DNA of 46,616 nucleotides from Candidatus Levyibacteriota bacterium (GCA_018061205.1 JAGOUP010000001.1:1-46616); one strand, 5' to 3'. Numbered from the stretch's first letter, positions 16,368 to 24,843 are shown. Numbers and translations: made by a program. The notes: generated from the letters alone by a model not told the origin.

Positions 16368-17716
16368 AAATTTTTCTCCAGCTCCCCCCATCCGATATCT
16401 GTTCGGAAATGTAAGTTATTCCCCTCAATATATATCATGGACATTGCTGCATACGCAAGTTGTCTTGCTTCTTTGATATCTTTTCCTTCAGCCATGACAT
16501 GAAAGAGTCTTCCTCCATTTGCAAAAAACTTCTTTCCTTTTCTTTTTACTCCGGCTCCATAGATTGTTACTCCAGAAATCTTCATAGCTTCTTCCAGTCC
16601 AAAAATTTCCTTACCAATTGTTTTTTTATAATCACCCGGATATCCAAATGAAACTCCACAGACACTCAATCGTTTTTTGTTATCGGACACAATTTTTAAT
16701 TTTGAAAGTTTTTTATGGATGACTGCGTTGACGATATCAACATAATCATTTTTGATAGCAGGAACTAATACTTCGGTTTCTGGATCTCCCCATCTTGCAT
16801 TAAATTCAATTACTTTGACACCGCTGGTTGTGAGCATGCCACCGAGATATAATACCCCTGAGTAAGGTCTATTTTCTTTTTGCATACCTATCATAAAAGG
16901 CTGCAAGATTTTTTCCTCCACTTCTTTTATGACGATTGGTGTAATTATTTGGGGATTTGATACACATCCCATGCCGCCAGTATTGAGACCTTTATTTTTG
17001 TTATACACTGTCTTATGATCTTGTGCAGATCCGATAATTGTATACTCTTTTCCATCGCACAGAGCAAAAAGAGAAAATTCTGAACCTTTGAGTTCTTGCT
17101 CTATAACAAATGTATCGCCTGATTTCCCAAACTCTTTCATTCCGTTGATGGCATCAATAGCTTGCTGTTTATTCTCAGATCGAATGACACCTTTTCCCCC
17201 AGCAAGACCTGCTGCTTTAATAAAAAGTACTAAATTTTTGTCATTCTGGAGCGAAGCGATAGAATCTTTTTTATATAACTTATTTACATAGGTTATTGCT
17301 TTGTTAGCATCCGAAAACGTTTCGTATTGTGGAATAGGCAATTGATATTTTTTCATAAAATCTCTCGCCCATGCTTTATCCCATTCTATTTGAGCGGCTT
17401 TTTTTGTTGGCCCAAAAGTTGCTATATTTTCCTCAGTAAATTTATCGACGTACCCTGCCCCTATGATGTCATCTTGAGAAACATCAACAAAATCTATCTT
17501 TTCTTGTTTACAGATTTTTAATACTGATTTAAAATCCCCAACAGCAACATCCGGATAATTTTTTATTTTTCTGTCAAGTCCTGAGCTTGTCGAAGGATTA
17601 TAATCAGTTAATCCGTTGCCGGGGATCATGATAATTTTTTTGACTTTCTTGCTCTTACTATATGCTTGGGCCAATGCATGTTCTCTTCCATTACCAGTGA
17701 GAATCAAAATATTCAT
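16364..17716 (-). CDS. purD: Phosphoribosylamine-glycine ligase (GAR synthetase)
   Basis: Joins phosphoribosylamine and glycine using ATP. ATP-grasp features include LTGNGREHALA (6-16), the GLAGGKGV phosphate loop, EQELKGSEFSLFALCDG, LNTGGMGCVSNP and VIEFNARWGDPETEV. At 450 aa it is slightly long (E. coli PurD about 429). The surplus is accounted for by two in-frame repeat-derived peptides: NPSTSSGLDRK near residues 40-50 and KKDSIASLQNDKN near 150-162. The start overlaps the purFN stop by ATGA, giving tight coupling of consecutive pathway steps. Confidence 0.95.
   Translation of the reverse strand: MNILILTGNGREHALAQAYSKSKKVKKIIMIPGNGLTDYNPSTSSGLDRKIKNYPDVAVGDFKSVLKICKQEKIDFVDVSQDDIIGAGYVDKFTEENIATFGPTKKAAQIEWDKAWARDFMKKYQLPIPQYETFSDANKAITYVNKLYKKDSIASLQNDKNLVLFIKAAGLAGGKGVIRSENKQQAIDAINGMKEFGKSGDTFVIEQELKGSEFSLFALCDGKEYTIIGSAQDHKTVYNKNKGLNTGGMGCVSNPQIITPIVIKEVEEKILQPFMIGMQKENRPYSGVLYLGGMLTTSGVKVIEFNARWGDPETEVLVPAIKNDYVDIVNAVIHKKLSKLKIVSDNKKRLSVCGVSFGYPGDYKKTIGKEIFGLEEAMKISGVTIYGAGVKRKGKKFFANGGRLFHVMAEGKDIKEARQLAYAAMSMIYIEGNNLHFRTDIGWGELEKNL
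17239..17266 (-). repeat. In-frame dispersed repeat in purD (DSIASLQNDK type)
   Basis: TGTCATTCTGGAGCGAAGCG followed by ATAGAATC; encodes DSIASLQNDK in a surface segment before the PurD ATP-grasp core. Confidence 0.7.
17573..17600 (-). repeat. In-frame dispersed repeat in purD (PSTSSG type)
   Basis: GTCAAGTCCTGAGCTTGTCG followed by AAGGATTA; encodes NPSTSSGLD. The same core (CCTGAGCTTG-CGAAGGA) lies at about 21478-21501, in purK at 22017-22040 and within 11472-11537. Confidence 0.75.
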
Positions 17717-19734
17717 AACGTAGATAATTTCTGCAACGCTTCAATGTAGAGAGCGTTTTCTTTCTTTTTTAAACGTGCATACAAAGAATCCACTGTGTCA
17801 TCTTTTTTTATTTTTTCAAATGTTCTACCCAACACAGGTCCAAAATCAACTTCTTTGGTGAGAAAGTGAATTGTCGATCCAGCATAGGTTGCACGATTAT
17901 CCAAAAAATTTTGTAGTGCTTTATTCGTGAACTTTTTTTTATTCCACAATCCTTTTGTTCCATCAGGATTTTTCACAACACCATCAATCGTATCGGGAAT
18001 GAGCCCTGGATGAAGATTAAGTATTTGATTGGAAAATATTTCTAATACCTCAGATGACAAAAATTGTTTCCATCCTGTGAGAACAATATAATCAACAGTG
18101 TGTTTTTTTAAAAGTTTTACTAGAGAACCTTTTTCTGTATTAATTTCTGTTGGAATACGATGTTTTTTTGCGCGAACGAGTCCAAATGCATCTTTCTCAT
18201 CACTGATAACCACAGCAATTTTAGCGTTAATTTTTTTATTTTCAATCCCATCAATAATTGCTTGCAAGTTTGTTCCGCTTCCTTTGTTTGAGACAAGCAC
18301 AGCAAGTCTTGGCTTATGAGAAAAAGTGGGAATGACCTGCATCACTTTTGCCCCTTTCAGTTTTTTGATATTACTTCCTATATCTATTGGATACTCTCCA
18401 GTAAAACAGGAAGTACAGAAAAGATCCTCTGGCAATTCAGTTGCGTTGATCAATCCTGACAGGGAAAGGTAATAGAGTGAATCAGCGCCAATAAAGTCTT
18501 TCACTTGCGTGACTGATCTGTGTGATGCAATGAGTTCTTTTTGTGTTGGCGTATTAATACCATAAAAATCAGGAAACTTGACGGGTGGACTGCTACTAAT
18601 GACATGCACTTCTTTCGCTCCTGCATCTCGCATCATCATCACGAGTTTTTTTGATGTTGTTCCCCTTACAATTGAATCATCAACCAATATTACTCGTTTC
18701 CCAGCAATAAGTTCTTTTATTGGATTGAGTTTCATTTGTACACTTCTATCTCGCATTTTTTGATCCGGCATAATAAAGGTTCTACCGATATATCTATTTT
18801 TTGTGAGTGCATGATCACAGGGAAGACCCAATGCTCTGGCATAACCTACTGCTGCAGGAATTGAAGAATCAGGAACTGGGATTACAACATCAGCTTTTAT
18901 CGGATATTCTTTTGCCAATTCTCTTCCTAAATTTTCTCGTACTTTATACACATTTTTTCCAAGCAACATACTATCAGGTCTCGCAAAATAAACCATTTCA
19001 AAAATATCGAGCTTTTGATTCGCCGTGGCAAATTGATATGAGTGGAGTCCTTTTTCATCAACTACTACCATTTCTCCAGGATTTACTTCTCGGATATAGG
19101 TTGCATTTACCATATCAAGCGCACATGTCTCAGATGCAAAAATATATCCACCGTTTAGTTTTCCAATACAAAGTGGCCTGATACCAAAAGGATCTCTTAT
19201 TGCTGCTAGTTTGTTTTTGCTCATAACCAGCATGGAATATGCACCTGTAAAAAGTGGAAGTGATTCTAAAATTGCATCTTCAAGGGTATATTTTTTAACC
19301 AAATAATACTTGATGAGCATATGCATCAGTTCTGAGTCATTGCTTCCTTTGATATGGATACCCAGTGTTGAAAGAAATCTCGCTAGTTTTGTTGTTGTTG
19401 GAAGATTACCATTATGAGCTAAAGCGATGCTATCGTTTTTGGTGACCACTGGTTGTATATGTTCTGGACTGGTTCCACCGGAGGTTGCATAGCGATTATG
19501 TCCAATTGCCATATCTCCTTTTAGTTTTTTCAGAACATCTTCAGAATAGACTTGTGTAACGAGTCCGGATCCTTTATGGAAAGACAACTGTTTTCTATTG
19601 CTGCTGACAATACCTGAACATTCCTGTCCTCTATGCTGCAATGCAAAAAGACCAAAATAGGTAAGCCTCGCAGCATCCATACCCTTTCCAAAAACTCCAA
19701 AAACCGCACACTTTTCCCTTAATTCGTAATTCAT
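17713..19734 (-). CDS. purF: PurF-PurN fusion: amidophosphoribosyltransferase + GAR transformylase
   Basis: Two pathway enzymes in one 673-aa chain. Residues about 1-465 are PurF: the class II glutaminase has Cys9 after a short leader MNYELREK, with HRGQECSGI, GHNRYAT and HNGNL; the PRTase motif is VILVDDSIVRGTT. From about residue 474 a complete PurN domain follows (VLVSNKGSGTNLQAII), with the catalytic set Asn573 and His575 in LNLHPGL and Asp630 in VDFGPV. PurF makes phosphoribosylamine, PurD (next gene, ATGA overlap) makes GAR and PurN formylates it, so the fusion brackets the PurD step. The leader and start codon are encoded by a repeat-like AATTCGTAATTCAT tract. No stop or frameshift is seen at the junction near 18315. 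Confidence 0.95.
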   Translation of the reverse strand: MNYELREKCAVFGVFGKGMDAARLTYFGLFALQHRGQECSGIVSSNRKQLSFHKGSGLVTQVYSEDVLKKLKGDMAIGHNRYATSGGTSPEHIQPVVTKNDSIALAHNGNLPTTTKLARFLSTLGIHIKGSNDSELMHMLIKYYLVKKYTLEDAILESLPLFTGAYSMLVMSKNKLAAIRDPFGIRPLCIGKLNGGYIFASETCALDMVNATYIREVNPGEMVVVDEKGLHSYQFATANQKLDIFEMVYFARPDSMLLGKNVYKVRENLGRELAKEYPIKADVVIPVPDSSIPAAVGYARALGLPCDHALTKNRYIGRTFIMPDQKMRDRSVQMKLNPIKELIAGKRVILVDDSIVRGTTSKKLVMMMRDAGAKEVHVISSSPPVKFPDFYGINTPTQKELIASHRSVTQVKDFIGADSLYYLSLSGLINATELPEDLFCTSCFTGEYPIDIGSNIKKLKGAKVMQVIPTFSHKPRLAVLVSNKGSGTNLQAIIDGIENKKINAKIAVVISDEKDAFGLVRAKKHRIPTEINTEKGSLVKLLKKHTVDYIVLTGWKQFLSSEVLEIFSNQILNLHPGLIPDTIDGVVKNPDGTKGLWNKKKFTNKALQNFLDNRATYAGSTIHFLTKEVDFGPVLGRTFEKIKKDDTVDSLYARLKKKENALYIEALQKLSTL

Positions 19735-19736
19735 AA
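19721..19736. repeat. AATTCGTAATTCAT tract supplying the purFN start
   Basis: Same sequence type as at 14577 and 16338; read on the minus strand it gives ATG AAT TAC GAA TTA, encoding MNYEL. Confidence 0.65.
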
Positions 19737-19745
19737 TACTTACCT

Positions 19746-19812
19746 TGTCATCCTGAACTTGTTTCAGGATCTAGTTTTATATATGAGATGCTGAAATAAA
19801 TTCAGCATGACA
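19746..19812. repeat. Palindromic repeat overlapping the purC 3' end
   Basis: Full TCCTGAA-family copy; its left part is intergenic and its right part encodes the last residues of PurC (CHAEFISASHI and stop). Confidence 0.85.
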
Positions 19813-20763
19813 GTTGTGAATGATTCTCTCCTCAATCGGATATGAAAATTTTTTGAACGTTTTTCCAGTGAGCTTTTCATAGACTCCTATATATCGTTTT
19901 GCTAGCGCAACGATGAGTTCTTGTGTCATCTTGGGAGGTTTTCCTTCTCCTGTATAGCCCTTGTTTGCATACCAGAGTCGCAAGAATTCTTTATCAAAGT
20001 TTTCTGGTTCCATCCCTTTTGCGATACGTTTTTTGTATGTTTTAGCGATCCAAAAACGAGATGAATCAGGGGTATGTATTTCATCCATCAGCATCAACTG
20101 ACCTTTTTCATCCAAGCCAAATTCATATTTTGTATCAACCAAAATTAGTCCTCGTTTTTCTGCCAGCTTGCTGCCAAAGGAAAAAAGCTCCAATGCTGCT
20201 TGTTCCATTTGTTCATATATTTTTTTACTAATGAGCTTTTTATCTACGATTTCTTTTTTTGTAAGTCTTTCATCATGACCATCTTTTCCTCCTCCATGTG
20301 TTGTTGGCGTGATAATAGGAGTTGGAAGTTTGTCATTTTTGTTGAGTCCATCGGGAAATGAAACGCCATAAATAGTTCTTTCTCCTTGTTGATAGGAATA
20401 CCAAATAGATGTTTTGGTAACGCCACTCATATATCCGCGAACAATCATCTCAATAGGTATAGGCGTGAGATTTCGGGCAATCGTCACATTTGGATCTGGA
20501 ACAGCAATCATATGGTTTGGGATGATATGTTTTGTTTTTGAAAACCAAAATGCGGCGAGCATATTGAGAACTGCGCCTTTATAGGGAATCGTTCCTAGCA
20601 CAAAATCAAATGCTGATTGCCTATCTGTTGTGATGATTATTCTTTTGTCGTTTTGTATATAGAAATCTCTGACTTTTCCTTGCTGTTTTTTTCCTGCACG
20701 TTTGAGGTCTAGTGTTTCTAAACAATTTGGTATGGTAGTAAGAATTGTTTTTGTCTGGAGCAT
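19777..20763 (-). CDS. purC: SAICAR synthase
   Basis: Condenses CAIR with aspartate. The signatures GKVRDFY (30-36), TDRQSAFDFVLG, IPIEMIVRGYMSGV, ILVDTKYEFGLDEKGQLMLMDEIHTPDSSRFW are all present. At 328 aa it is closer to the longer (about 300 aa) SAICAR synthases than to the 237-aa E. coli form. The C-terminal CHAEFISASHI is read from a dispersed palindromic repeat and is probably not ancestral. A weak ribosome site AGGA lies about 8 nt before the ATG. It lies between purE and purFN on the same strand. Confidence 0.95.
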   Translation of the reverse strand: MLQTKTILTTIPNCLETLDLKRAGKKQQGKVRDFYIQNDKRIIITTDRQSAFDFVLGTIPYKGAVLNMLAAFWFSKTKHIIPNHMIAVPDPNVTIARNLTPIPIEMIVRGYMSGVTKTSIWYSYQQGERTIYGVSFPDGLNKNDKLPTPIITPTTHGGGKDGHDERLTKKEIVDKKLISKKIYEQMEQAALELFSFGSKLAEKRGLILVDTKYEFGLDEKGQLMLMDEIHTPDSSRFWIAKTYKKRIAKGMEPENFDKEFLRLWYANKGYTGEGKPPKMTQELIVALAKRYIGVYEKLTGKTFKKFSYPIEERIIHNCHAEFISASHI

Positions 20764-20851
20764 ATGATATTCCTATGAAGAAAAATAAAAATAATATATC
20801 ACGCACAAAGCTTTACTTTGCAAAGTAAAGCTTTAGGGCGCCTCATTATTC

Positions 20852-21379
20852 TTACGTTTTCATCATTTTTGCTAAATATTTTTTATGTCCGTCTCTTTCT
20901 AAATTGTTTGATTTTTCAGTAATTGTTCGATCTAAATTTAGCATATATGCATTTATTGCGTCCATAAGATTTTTATCACTGATCGCGAGAATTTTTGCTG
21001 CCAAAATTCCTGCATTTTTTGCACCATTGATTGCCATAGTTGCAACAGGAATACCAGGTGGCATTTGTACAATTGAGAGGAGTGAATCCATACCATCCAG
21101 ACTTTTTGATTTTATGGGAACACCAATCACAGGGAGGGGAGTCAGTGATGCTGTTATACCAGGAAGATGTGCCGCGCCACCTGCTGCCGCAATAATTATT
21201 TGTAGTCCTCGTTCTTTTGCAGTTGTTGCATATGTATACATCCTTTTTGGTGTTCTATGTGCAGAAACGATAGTGACTTCGAAGGGGATAGAAAAGTCTT
21301 CAAGAATTGTTATAGCATCTTGCATGACAGGAAGATCTGAATCAGAGCCCATTATGATGCCAACAAGAGGAGTTGTCAT
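20852..21379 (-). CDS. purE: N5-CAIR mutase
   Basis: Rearranges N5-carboxyaminoimidazole ribonucleotide to CAIR (class I, working with PurK). GIIMGSDSDLPVM (8-20), SAHRTPKRM (about 39-47) and AAGGAAHLPGI are diagnostic. Length is 175 aa. PurK is encoded upstream on the same strand but separated by a 277-nt gap filled by structured repeat copy C. A TGGTATAAA -10 ending 11 nt before the ATG may restart transcription after the repeat. Confidence 0.96.
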   Translation of the reverse strand: MTTPLVGIIMGSDSDLPVMQDAITILEDFSIPFEVTIVSAHRTPKRMYTYATTAKERGLQIIIAAAGGAAHLPGITASLTPLPVIGVPIKSKSLDGMDSLLSIVQMPPGIPVATMAINGAKNAGILAAKILAISDKNLMDAINAYMLNLDRTITEKSNNLERDGHKKYLAKMMKT

Positions 21380-21447
21380 GCGTATACAAATTTATACCAC
21401 ATTTCTTTTTAAATAGAAAGATATCGTTTTGCTCGGTGTAATTTATT

Positions 21448-21654
21448 TGTGGTTCCCGCCATTAGGAGCACGCGTTTATCCTGAGCTTGCCGAAGGATTA
21501 AAGAAATGTGTCGAGTGAGCGTGAAAAAAAGAGATAGGCGGAGCGAATGCATATGAGCGCAGTCCGTCTTTTTAGCGAACGAGAACACATTTCTAGCGAG
21601 CGCACGCTGGCGAATGTTTTTGGTACTTTTACGCTAAAAGTACAAGAAAGAAAA
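21448..21654 (+). repeat. Dispersed structured intergenic repeat, copy C (with nested repeat)
   Basis: Homologous to copies A and B. Terminal hairpin GTACTTTTA (21623-21631) with TAAAAGTAC (21635-21643). After GCACGCGTT it is interrupted by a CCTGAGCTTGCCGAAGGA element that copies A and B lack, i.e. one repeat inserted into another. It splits the purK-purE pair. Confidence 0.85.
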
Positions 21655-21656
21655 TT

Positions 21657-22859
21657 TTAGATACTAATTAGTCTTCTAGCTTTTTTTACTCTTTTCAAAC
21701 ATATTTCAAGTGATGGACCAATACTTGTTATATGTCCCATTTTTCTCTCCATTTTCGTTTCTGCTTTTCCATACATATGGATGCTGACTCCTGGGATTTT
21801 GAGAGCTTCTTCTAGTCCTTTTATTTTTGCTGTTCCATTTCGTTCTCCTAAAATATTTATCATCACAGCAGCAGGGGTTTTCATGAGAGTTCTCCCTAAC
21901 GGTAAACCTGTTACTGCCCGAATATGTTGTTCAAACTGTGATGTGATAGATGACTCTATCGTTACATGGCCACTATTATGAACTCTGGGTGCAATTTCAT
22001 TCACCAAAATTTGAGCTTGCCCTGAGCTTGTTGAATGAGTCAGGAACATCTCTATTCCAAAAACACCTGCACCTTTGAGGTGCTGCATTACTTTTTTTGC
22101 CAAGCTTTCGGCTTTTTTGCTGAGTGGTTTACTGATAGGTGCTGGAGCGAGTACTGTTTGTAAAATATTATTTTTGTGAATCGTTTCAACAACAGGAAAT
22201 GTTTTGATTTTACCAGTGAGACTTCTGACTGCAATAATCGCCAATTCTTTTTCAAAGGGGATAAATTTTTCAACATACAACTCATTACCTTTCAGTTTTT
22301 CTAACCCTTTTGTAATATCATTTTGAGTTTTAACAACAAAATTTCCCCTCCCATCATAAGCACCAGTTTTTGCTTTAAGGAGGAAAGGATAATTGATTCT
22401 CTTTGCTATTTTTTTGATGTCATCCTGAACTTGTTTCAGGATCTCTACATTGCTTTTTTTAGATGCTGAAATAAATTCAGCATGACAAGAAGGTATGTCC
22501 ACAAATTCAGCAACAGGAATTCCTGCTTTTTTCAGAAAGACTTTTTGTTCATATTTATCTTTTATCATTCGGAGTGTTTGCGGAGAAGGGTTCACTGTAA
22601 TCCCTTTTTGTTTTATTTCTTCCAAAAGCTCCGGGTTGGCCAATTCCCAGTCGAAAGTCATAAAGTCTGAAAGATGTGCCAATTCCCACATTGCTTTTTC
22701 ATCATTTAAATCAGCAACAATCTGTTTATCCGCGAGTTGTCCAGCAGGTGATTTTGGTGTCGGATCCAAAATTGTAACGGTAAAACCTAGGTGTTTGGCA
22801 GAAGGGATCAGCATACGGGCGAGCTGTCCACCACCAACAATACCTATTCTATTTTTCAT
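21657..22859 (-). CDS. purK: N5-CAIR synthetase with repeat-derived insertions
   Basis: ATP- and bicarbonate-dependent carboxylation of AIR. The N-terminus IGIVGGGQLARML is typical when started at ATG 22859 (overlapping the purB end by 11 nt); an upstream ATG at 22898 would add 13 unlike residues. ATP-grasp core: LKAKTGAYDGRGNFVV and NEIAPRVHNSGH. Between FVDIPS and IKKIAKRINYPFLLK, about 23 residues (CHAEFISAS...LKQVQDD) are encoded by a complete palindromic repeat. A second repeat later encodes STSSGQ. Removing both gives an ordinary PurK, so the enzyme is probably functional with surface loops. Confidence 0.94.
   Translation of the reverse strand: MKNRIGIVGGGQLARMLIPSAKHLGFTVTILDPTPKSPAGQLADKQIVADLNDEKAMWELAHLSDFMTFDWELANPELLEEIKQKGITVNPSPQTLRMIKDKYEQKVFLKKAGIPVAEFVDIPSCHAEFISASKKSNVEILKQVQDDIKKIAKRINYPFLLKAKTGAYDGRGNFVVKTQNDITKGLEKLKGNELYVEKFIPFEKELAIIAVRSLTGKIKTFPVVETIHKNNILQTVLAPAPISKPLSKKAESLAKKVMQHLKGAGVFGIEMFLTHSTSSGQAQILVNEIAPRVHNSGHVTIESSITSQFEQHIRAVTGLPLGRTLMKTPAAVMINILGERNGTAKIKGLEEALKIPGVSIHMYGKAETKMERKMGHITSIGPSLEICLKRVKKARRLISI
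22017..22040 (-). repeat. In-frame repeat in purK (STSSGQ type)
   Basis: TTGCCCTGAGCTTGTTGAAT followed by GAGT; encodes HSTSSGQAQ between two conserved PurK segments. Confidence 0.65.
22418..22487. repeat. Complete palindromic repeat inserted in purK
   Basis: 70 nt from TGTCATCCTGAAC to CAGCATGACA, both ends complementary, read in frame through purK. Confidence 0.9.
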
Positions 22860-24258
22860 GAAGTGATTTTTGCGTTTTTCGTATGTTTTCAATACCACTT
22901 TTTGTTAGTTGTGTGGCTAGCCCTATATATGTTTGTGGTGAGAGTGTTTGCAGACGTTTTTTACCATCATCCGAAATTGCCAATCCATTTACCCATGTTT
23001 TCCATTCATTTTGAGAAATATGTTTTCCTCGTGTGAGTGTTGCAATGAGTGAGTATGGATCTGAAACACCATTGCTGCGCAACAGTGTTTGGACACCTTC
23101 GGATAGTATTGTCCAATCTTTTTGGAGATCTTTTGTGATTTTTTCTTCATTCACTGAAATTCGAGACAACCCCGTCAGGATACTTTTATATCCAACCATC
23201 GAGTACCCAAAAATCACACCGATGTTACGCATTACTGTGCTATCCGATAAATCTCTTTGTAGTCGAGAGATAGGGAGTTTTCGAGCCATGTATTCAGCAA
23301 TAGTATTTGCCATTCCCAGATTTCCTTCACTATTCTCAAAATCTATTGGATTTACTTTTTGTGGCATTGTTGACGATCCAACCTCACCTTTTTTAGCCGT
23401 TTGCACGAACCATTCATCACTGATATATCGCCACATATCTTGATTAAAATCCAACAGGATACTATTGATTCTTTGATAATTTTGAAGATATGAAGCGATG
23501 TCTTCATAGGTATTTATTTGCGTCGTTAATAGATTTGGTTCCAGTTCTAATGAGCGAATAAAGTTTTCAGAGAATTCGATCCAGTTCACATCAGGATATG
23601 TAAATACTACTGCATTAAAATTCCCAACTGCACCGGAGAGTTTTCCATCCAGCTTTTTTCCAGATAGTTCAGTCGTTTGTTTTTGTAATCGATTTGCAAA
23701 AACCATGAGTTCTTTTCCAACAGTTGTTGGAACAGCTGCTTGTCCGTGAGTTCGGGCCAGCATAGGGAGTGATGCATATTTTTCTGCCCAGTCAGTGAGT
23801 GTTGTGATGATGGTATTGAGTGTCGGCGTGAGTACTATTCTTGTTGCACGTTTGATCATGAGACGGTAAGAGAGATTATTCACATCTTCTGAGGTGAGTC
23901 CAAAATGAATCCATTCAGTGAGATCTTCTAATGTTGTTCCTTTGAGCATATGGCGAAATGCTCGTTCCATAGCTTTGACATCATGACGTGTTTCTCTCTC
24001 AATAGTTTTGACACTTTCACAGTCCTCAAGAGAGAGAGATGGACCAAAATTTTTTAATACATGTTCTTCTTCTTTTGTTATTTTTCGAATGATTCTGCCT
24101 TCTGATAATGCAATCAGATAGAGTGCTTCTACTTCCATCCGAGTTTTTATCAAAGCATATTCAGAAACAAACGGTACGAGGTCTAGTGTTTTTTCTCGAT
24201 ACCTTCCATCCAAGGGATTGGTAGTTGTTAATTCAGTAAGAGGTAATGATTGATTCAT
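22849..24258 (-). CDS. purB: Adenylosuccinate lyase
   Basis: Cleaves SAICAR to AICAR and adenylosuccinate to AMP, thus used twice. The fumarase-superfamily signature SSTMPQKVNPIDFEN carries the catalytic Ser loop; RTHGQAAVPTTVGKE and SRLQRDLSDSTVMRN follow family pattern. At 469 aa, with the initial LTTTNPLDGRY, it is of the E. coli PurB type. Start overlaps the maf stop by ATGA; purK overlaps its end. Confidence 0.96.
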   Translation of the reverse strand: MNQSLPLTELTTTNPLDGRYREKTLDLVPFVSEYALIKTRMEVEALYLIALSEGRIIRKITKEEEHVLKNFGPSLSLEDCESVKTIERETRHDVKAMERAFRHMLKGTTLEDLTEWIHFGLTSEDVNNLSYRLMIKRATRIVLTPTLNTIITTLTDWAEKYASLPMLARTHGQAAVPTTVGKELMVFANRLQKQTTELSGKKLDGKLSGAVGNFNAVVFTYPDVNWIEFSENFIRSLELEPNLLTTQINTYEDIASYLQNYQRINSILLDFNQDMWRYISDEWFVQTAKKGEVGSSTMPQKVNPIDFENSEGNLGMANTIAEYMARKLPISRLQRDLSDSTVMRNIGVIFGYSMVGYKSILTGLSRISVNEEKITKDLQKDWTILSEGVQTLLRSNGVSDPYSLIATLTRGKHISQNEWKTWVNGLAISDDGKKRLQTLSPQTYIGLATQLTKSGIENIRKTQKSLHEK

Positions 24259-24830
24259 AAAACGTTTACGCCGAATTTTTTTAGCGATGGGATGATTTTA
24301 CTCAATGGTAATCCCACTACATTATAGAAATCTCCATCAATATGTTCAAGGAGTACTGCCCCAATTCCTTGGACACCATACCCTCCTGCTTTGTCCATTG
24401 GTTTTTCTATTTTGAGATATGTTTTTATTTCTGCATCACCCAGTTTTCGAAAGGTAACTTTTGTTTCCACAGAATCGGTATGTGTTTTTTTGAGTTTATT
24501 ATCCAAAAGGGTAAAACCAGTGATAACACTATGTGTTTTTCCTTGCAGTTTTTTTATCATACGTCGAGCATCATCCATATTTCTTGGTTTACCCAAAATC
24601 TCTCCCTTACTATCTATAATCGTATCAGCTGCGATGATAATAGCATCTGGATATTTTATTGCCACCGTTTGCGCTTTTTCTAAAGAAAGCTCTTCTGCTT
24701 GGCCTTTTGGTTTGAGTCGAGGATTGAGTTTTTCCTCGATATTACTTGGGACAGTCGTAAAAGATAATCCTATTTGTTCCAAAAGTTTTTTCCGTCTCGG
24801 TGATTGCGATGCTAAAATAATCTGCCTCAT
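24255..24830 (-). CDS. maf: Maf-like nucleoside triphosphate pyrophosphatase
   Basis: Hydrolyses non-canonical or excess nucleoside triphosphates to monophosphates. The N-terminus IILASQSPRRKKLLEQ, IIAADTI and the E/K/Q pocket region GKPRN, then YGVQGIGAVLLEHIDGDFYNVVGLPL are diagnostic. Start chosen at ATG 24830, where AGGGAG lies 7 nt upstream; ATG 24848 falls within the palindromic repeat. 191 aa, normal. ATGA overlap with purB suggests housecleaning coupled to purine synthesis. Confidence 0.92.
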   Translation of the reverse strand: MRQIILASQSPRRKKLLEQIGLSFTTVPSNIEEKLNPRLKPKGQAEELSLEKAQTVAIKYPDAIIIAADTIIDSKGEILGKPRNMDDARRMIKKLQGKTHSVITGFTLLDNKLKKTHTDSVETKVTFRKLGDAEIKTYLKIEKPMDKAGGYGVQGIGAVLLEHIDGDFYNVVGLPLSKIIPSLKKFGVNVL

Positions 24831-24843
24831 ATCTTTCTCCCTT

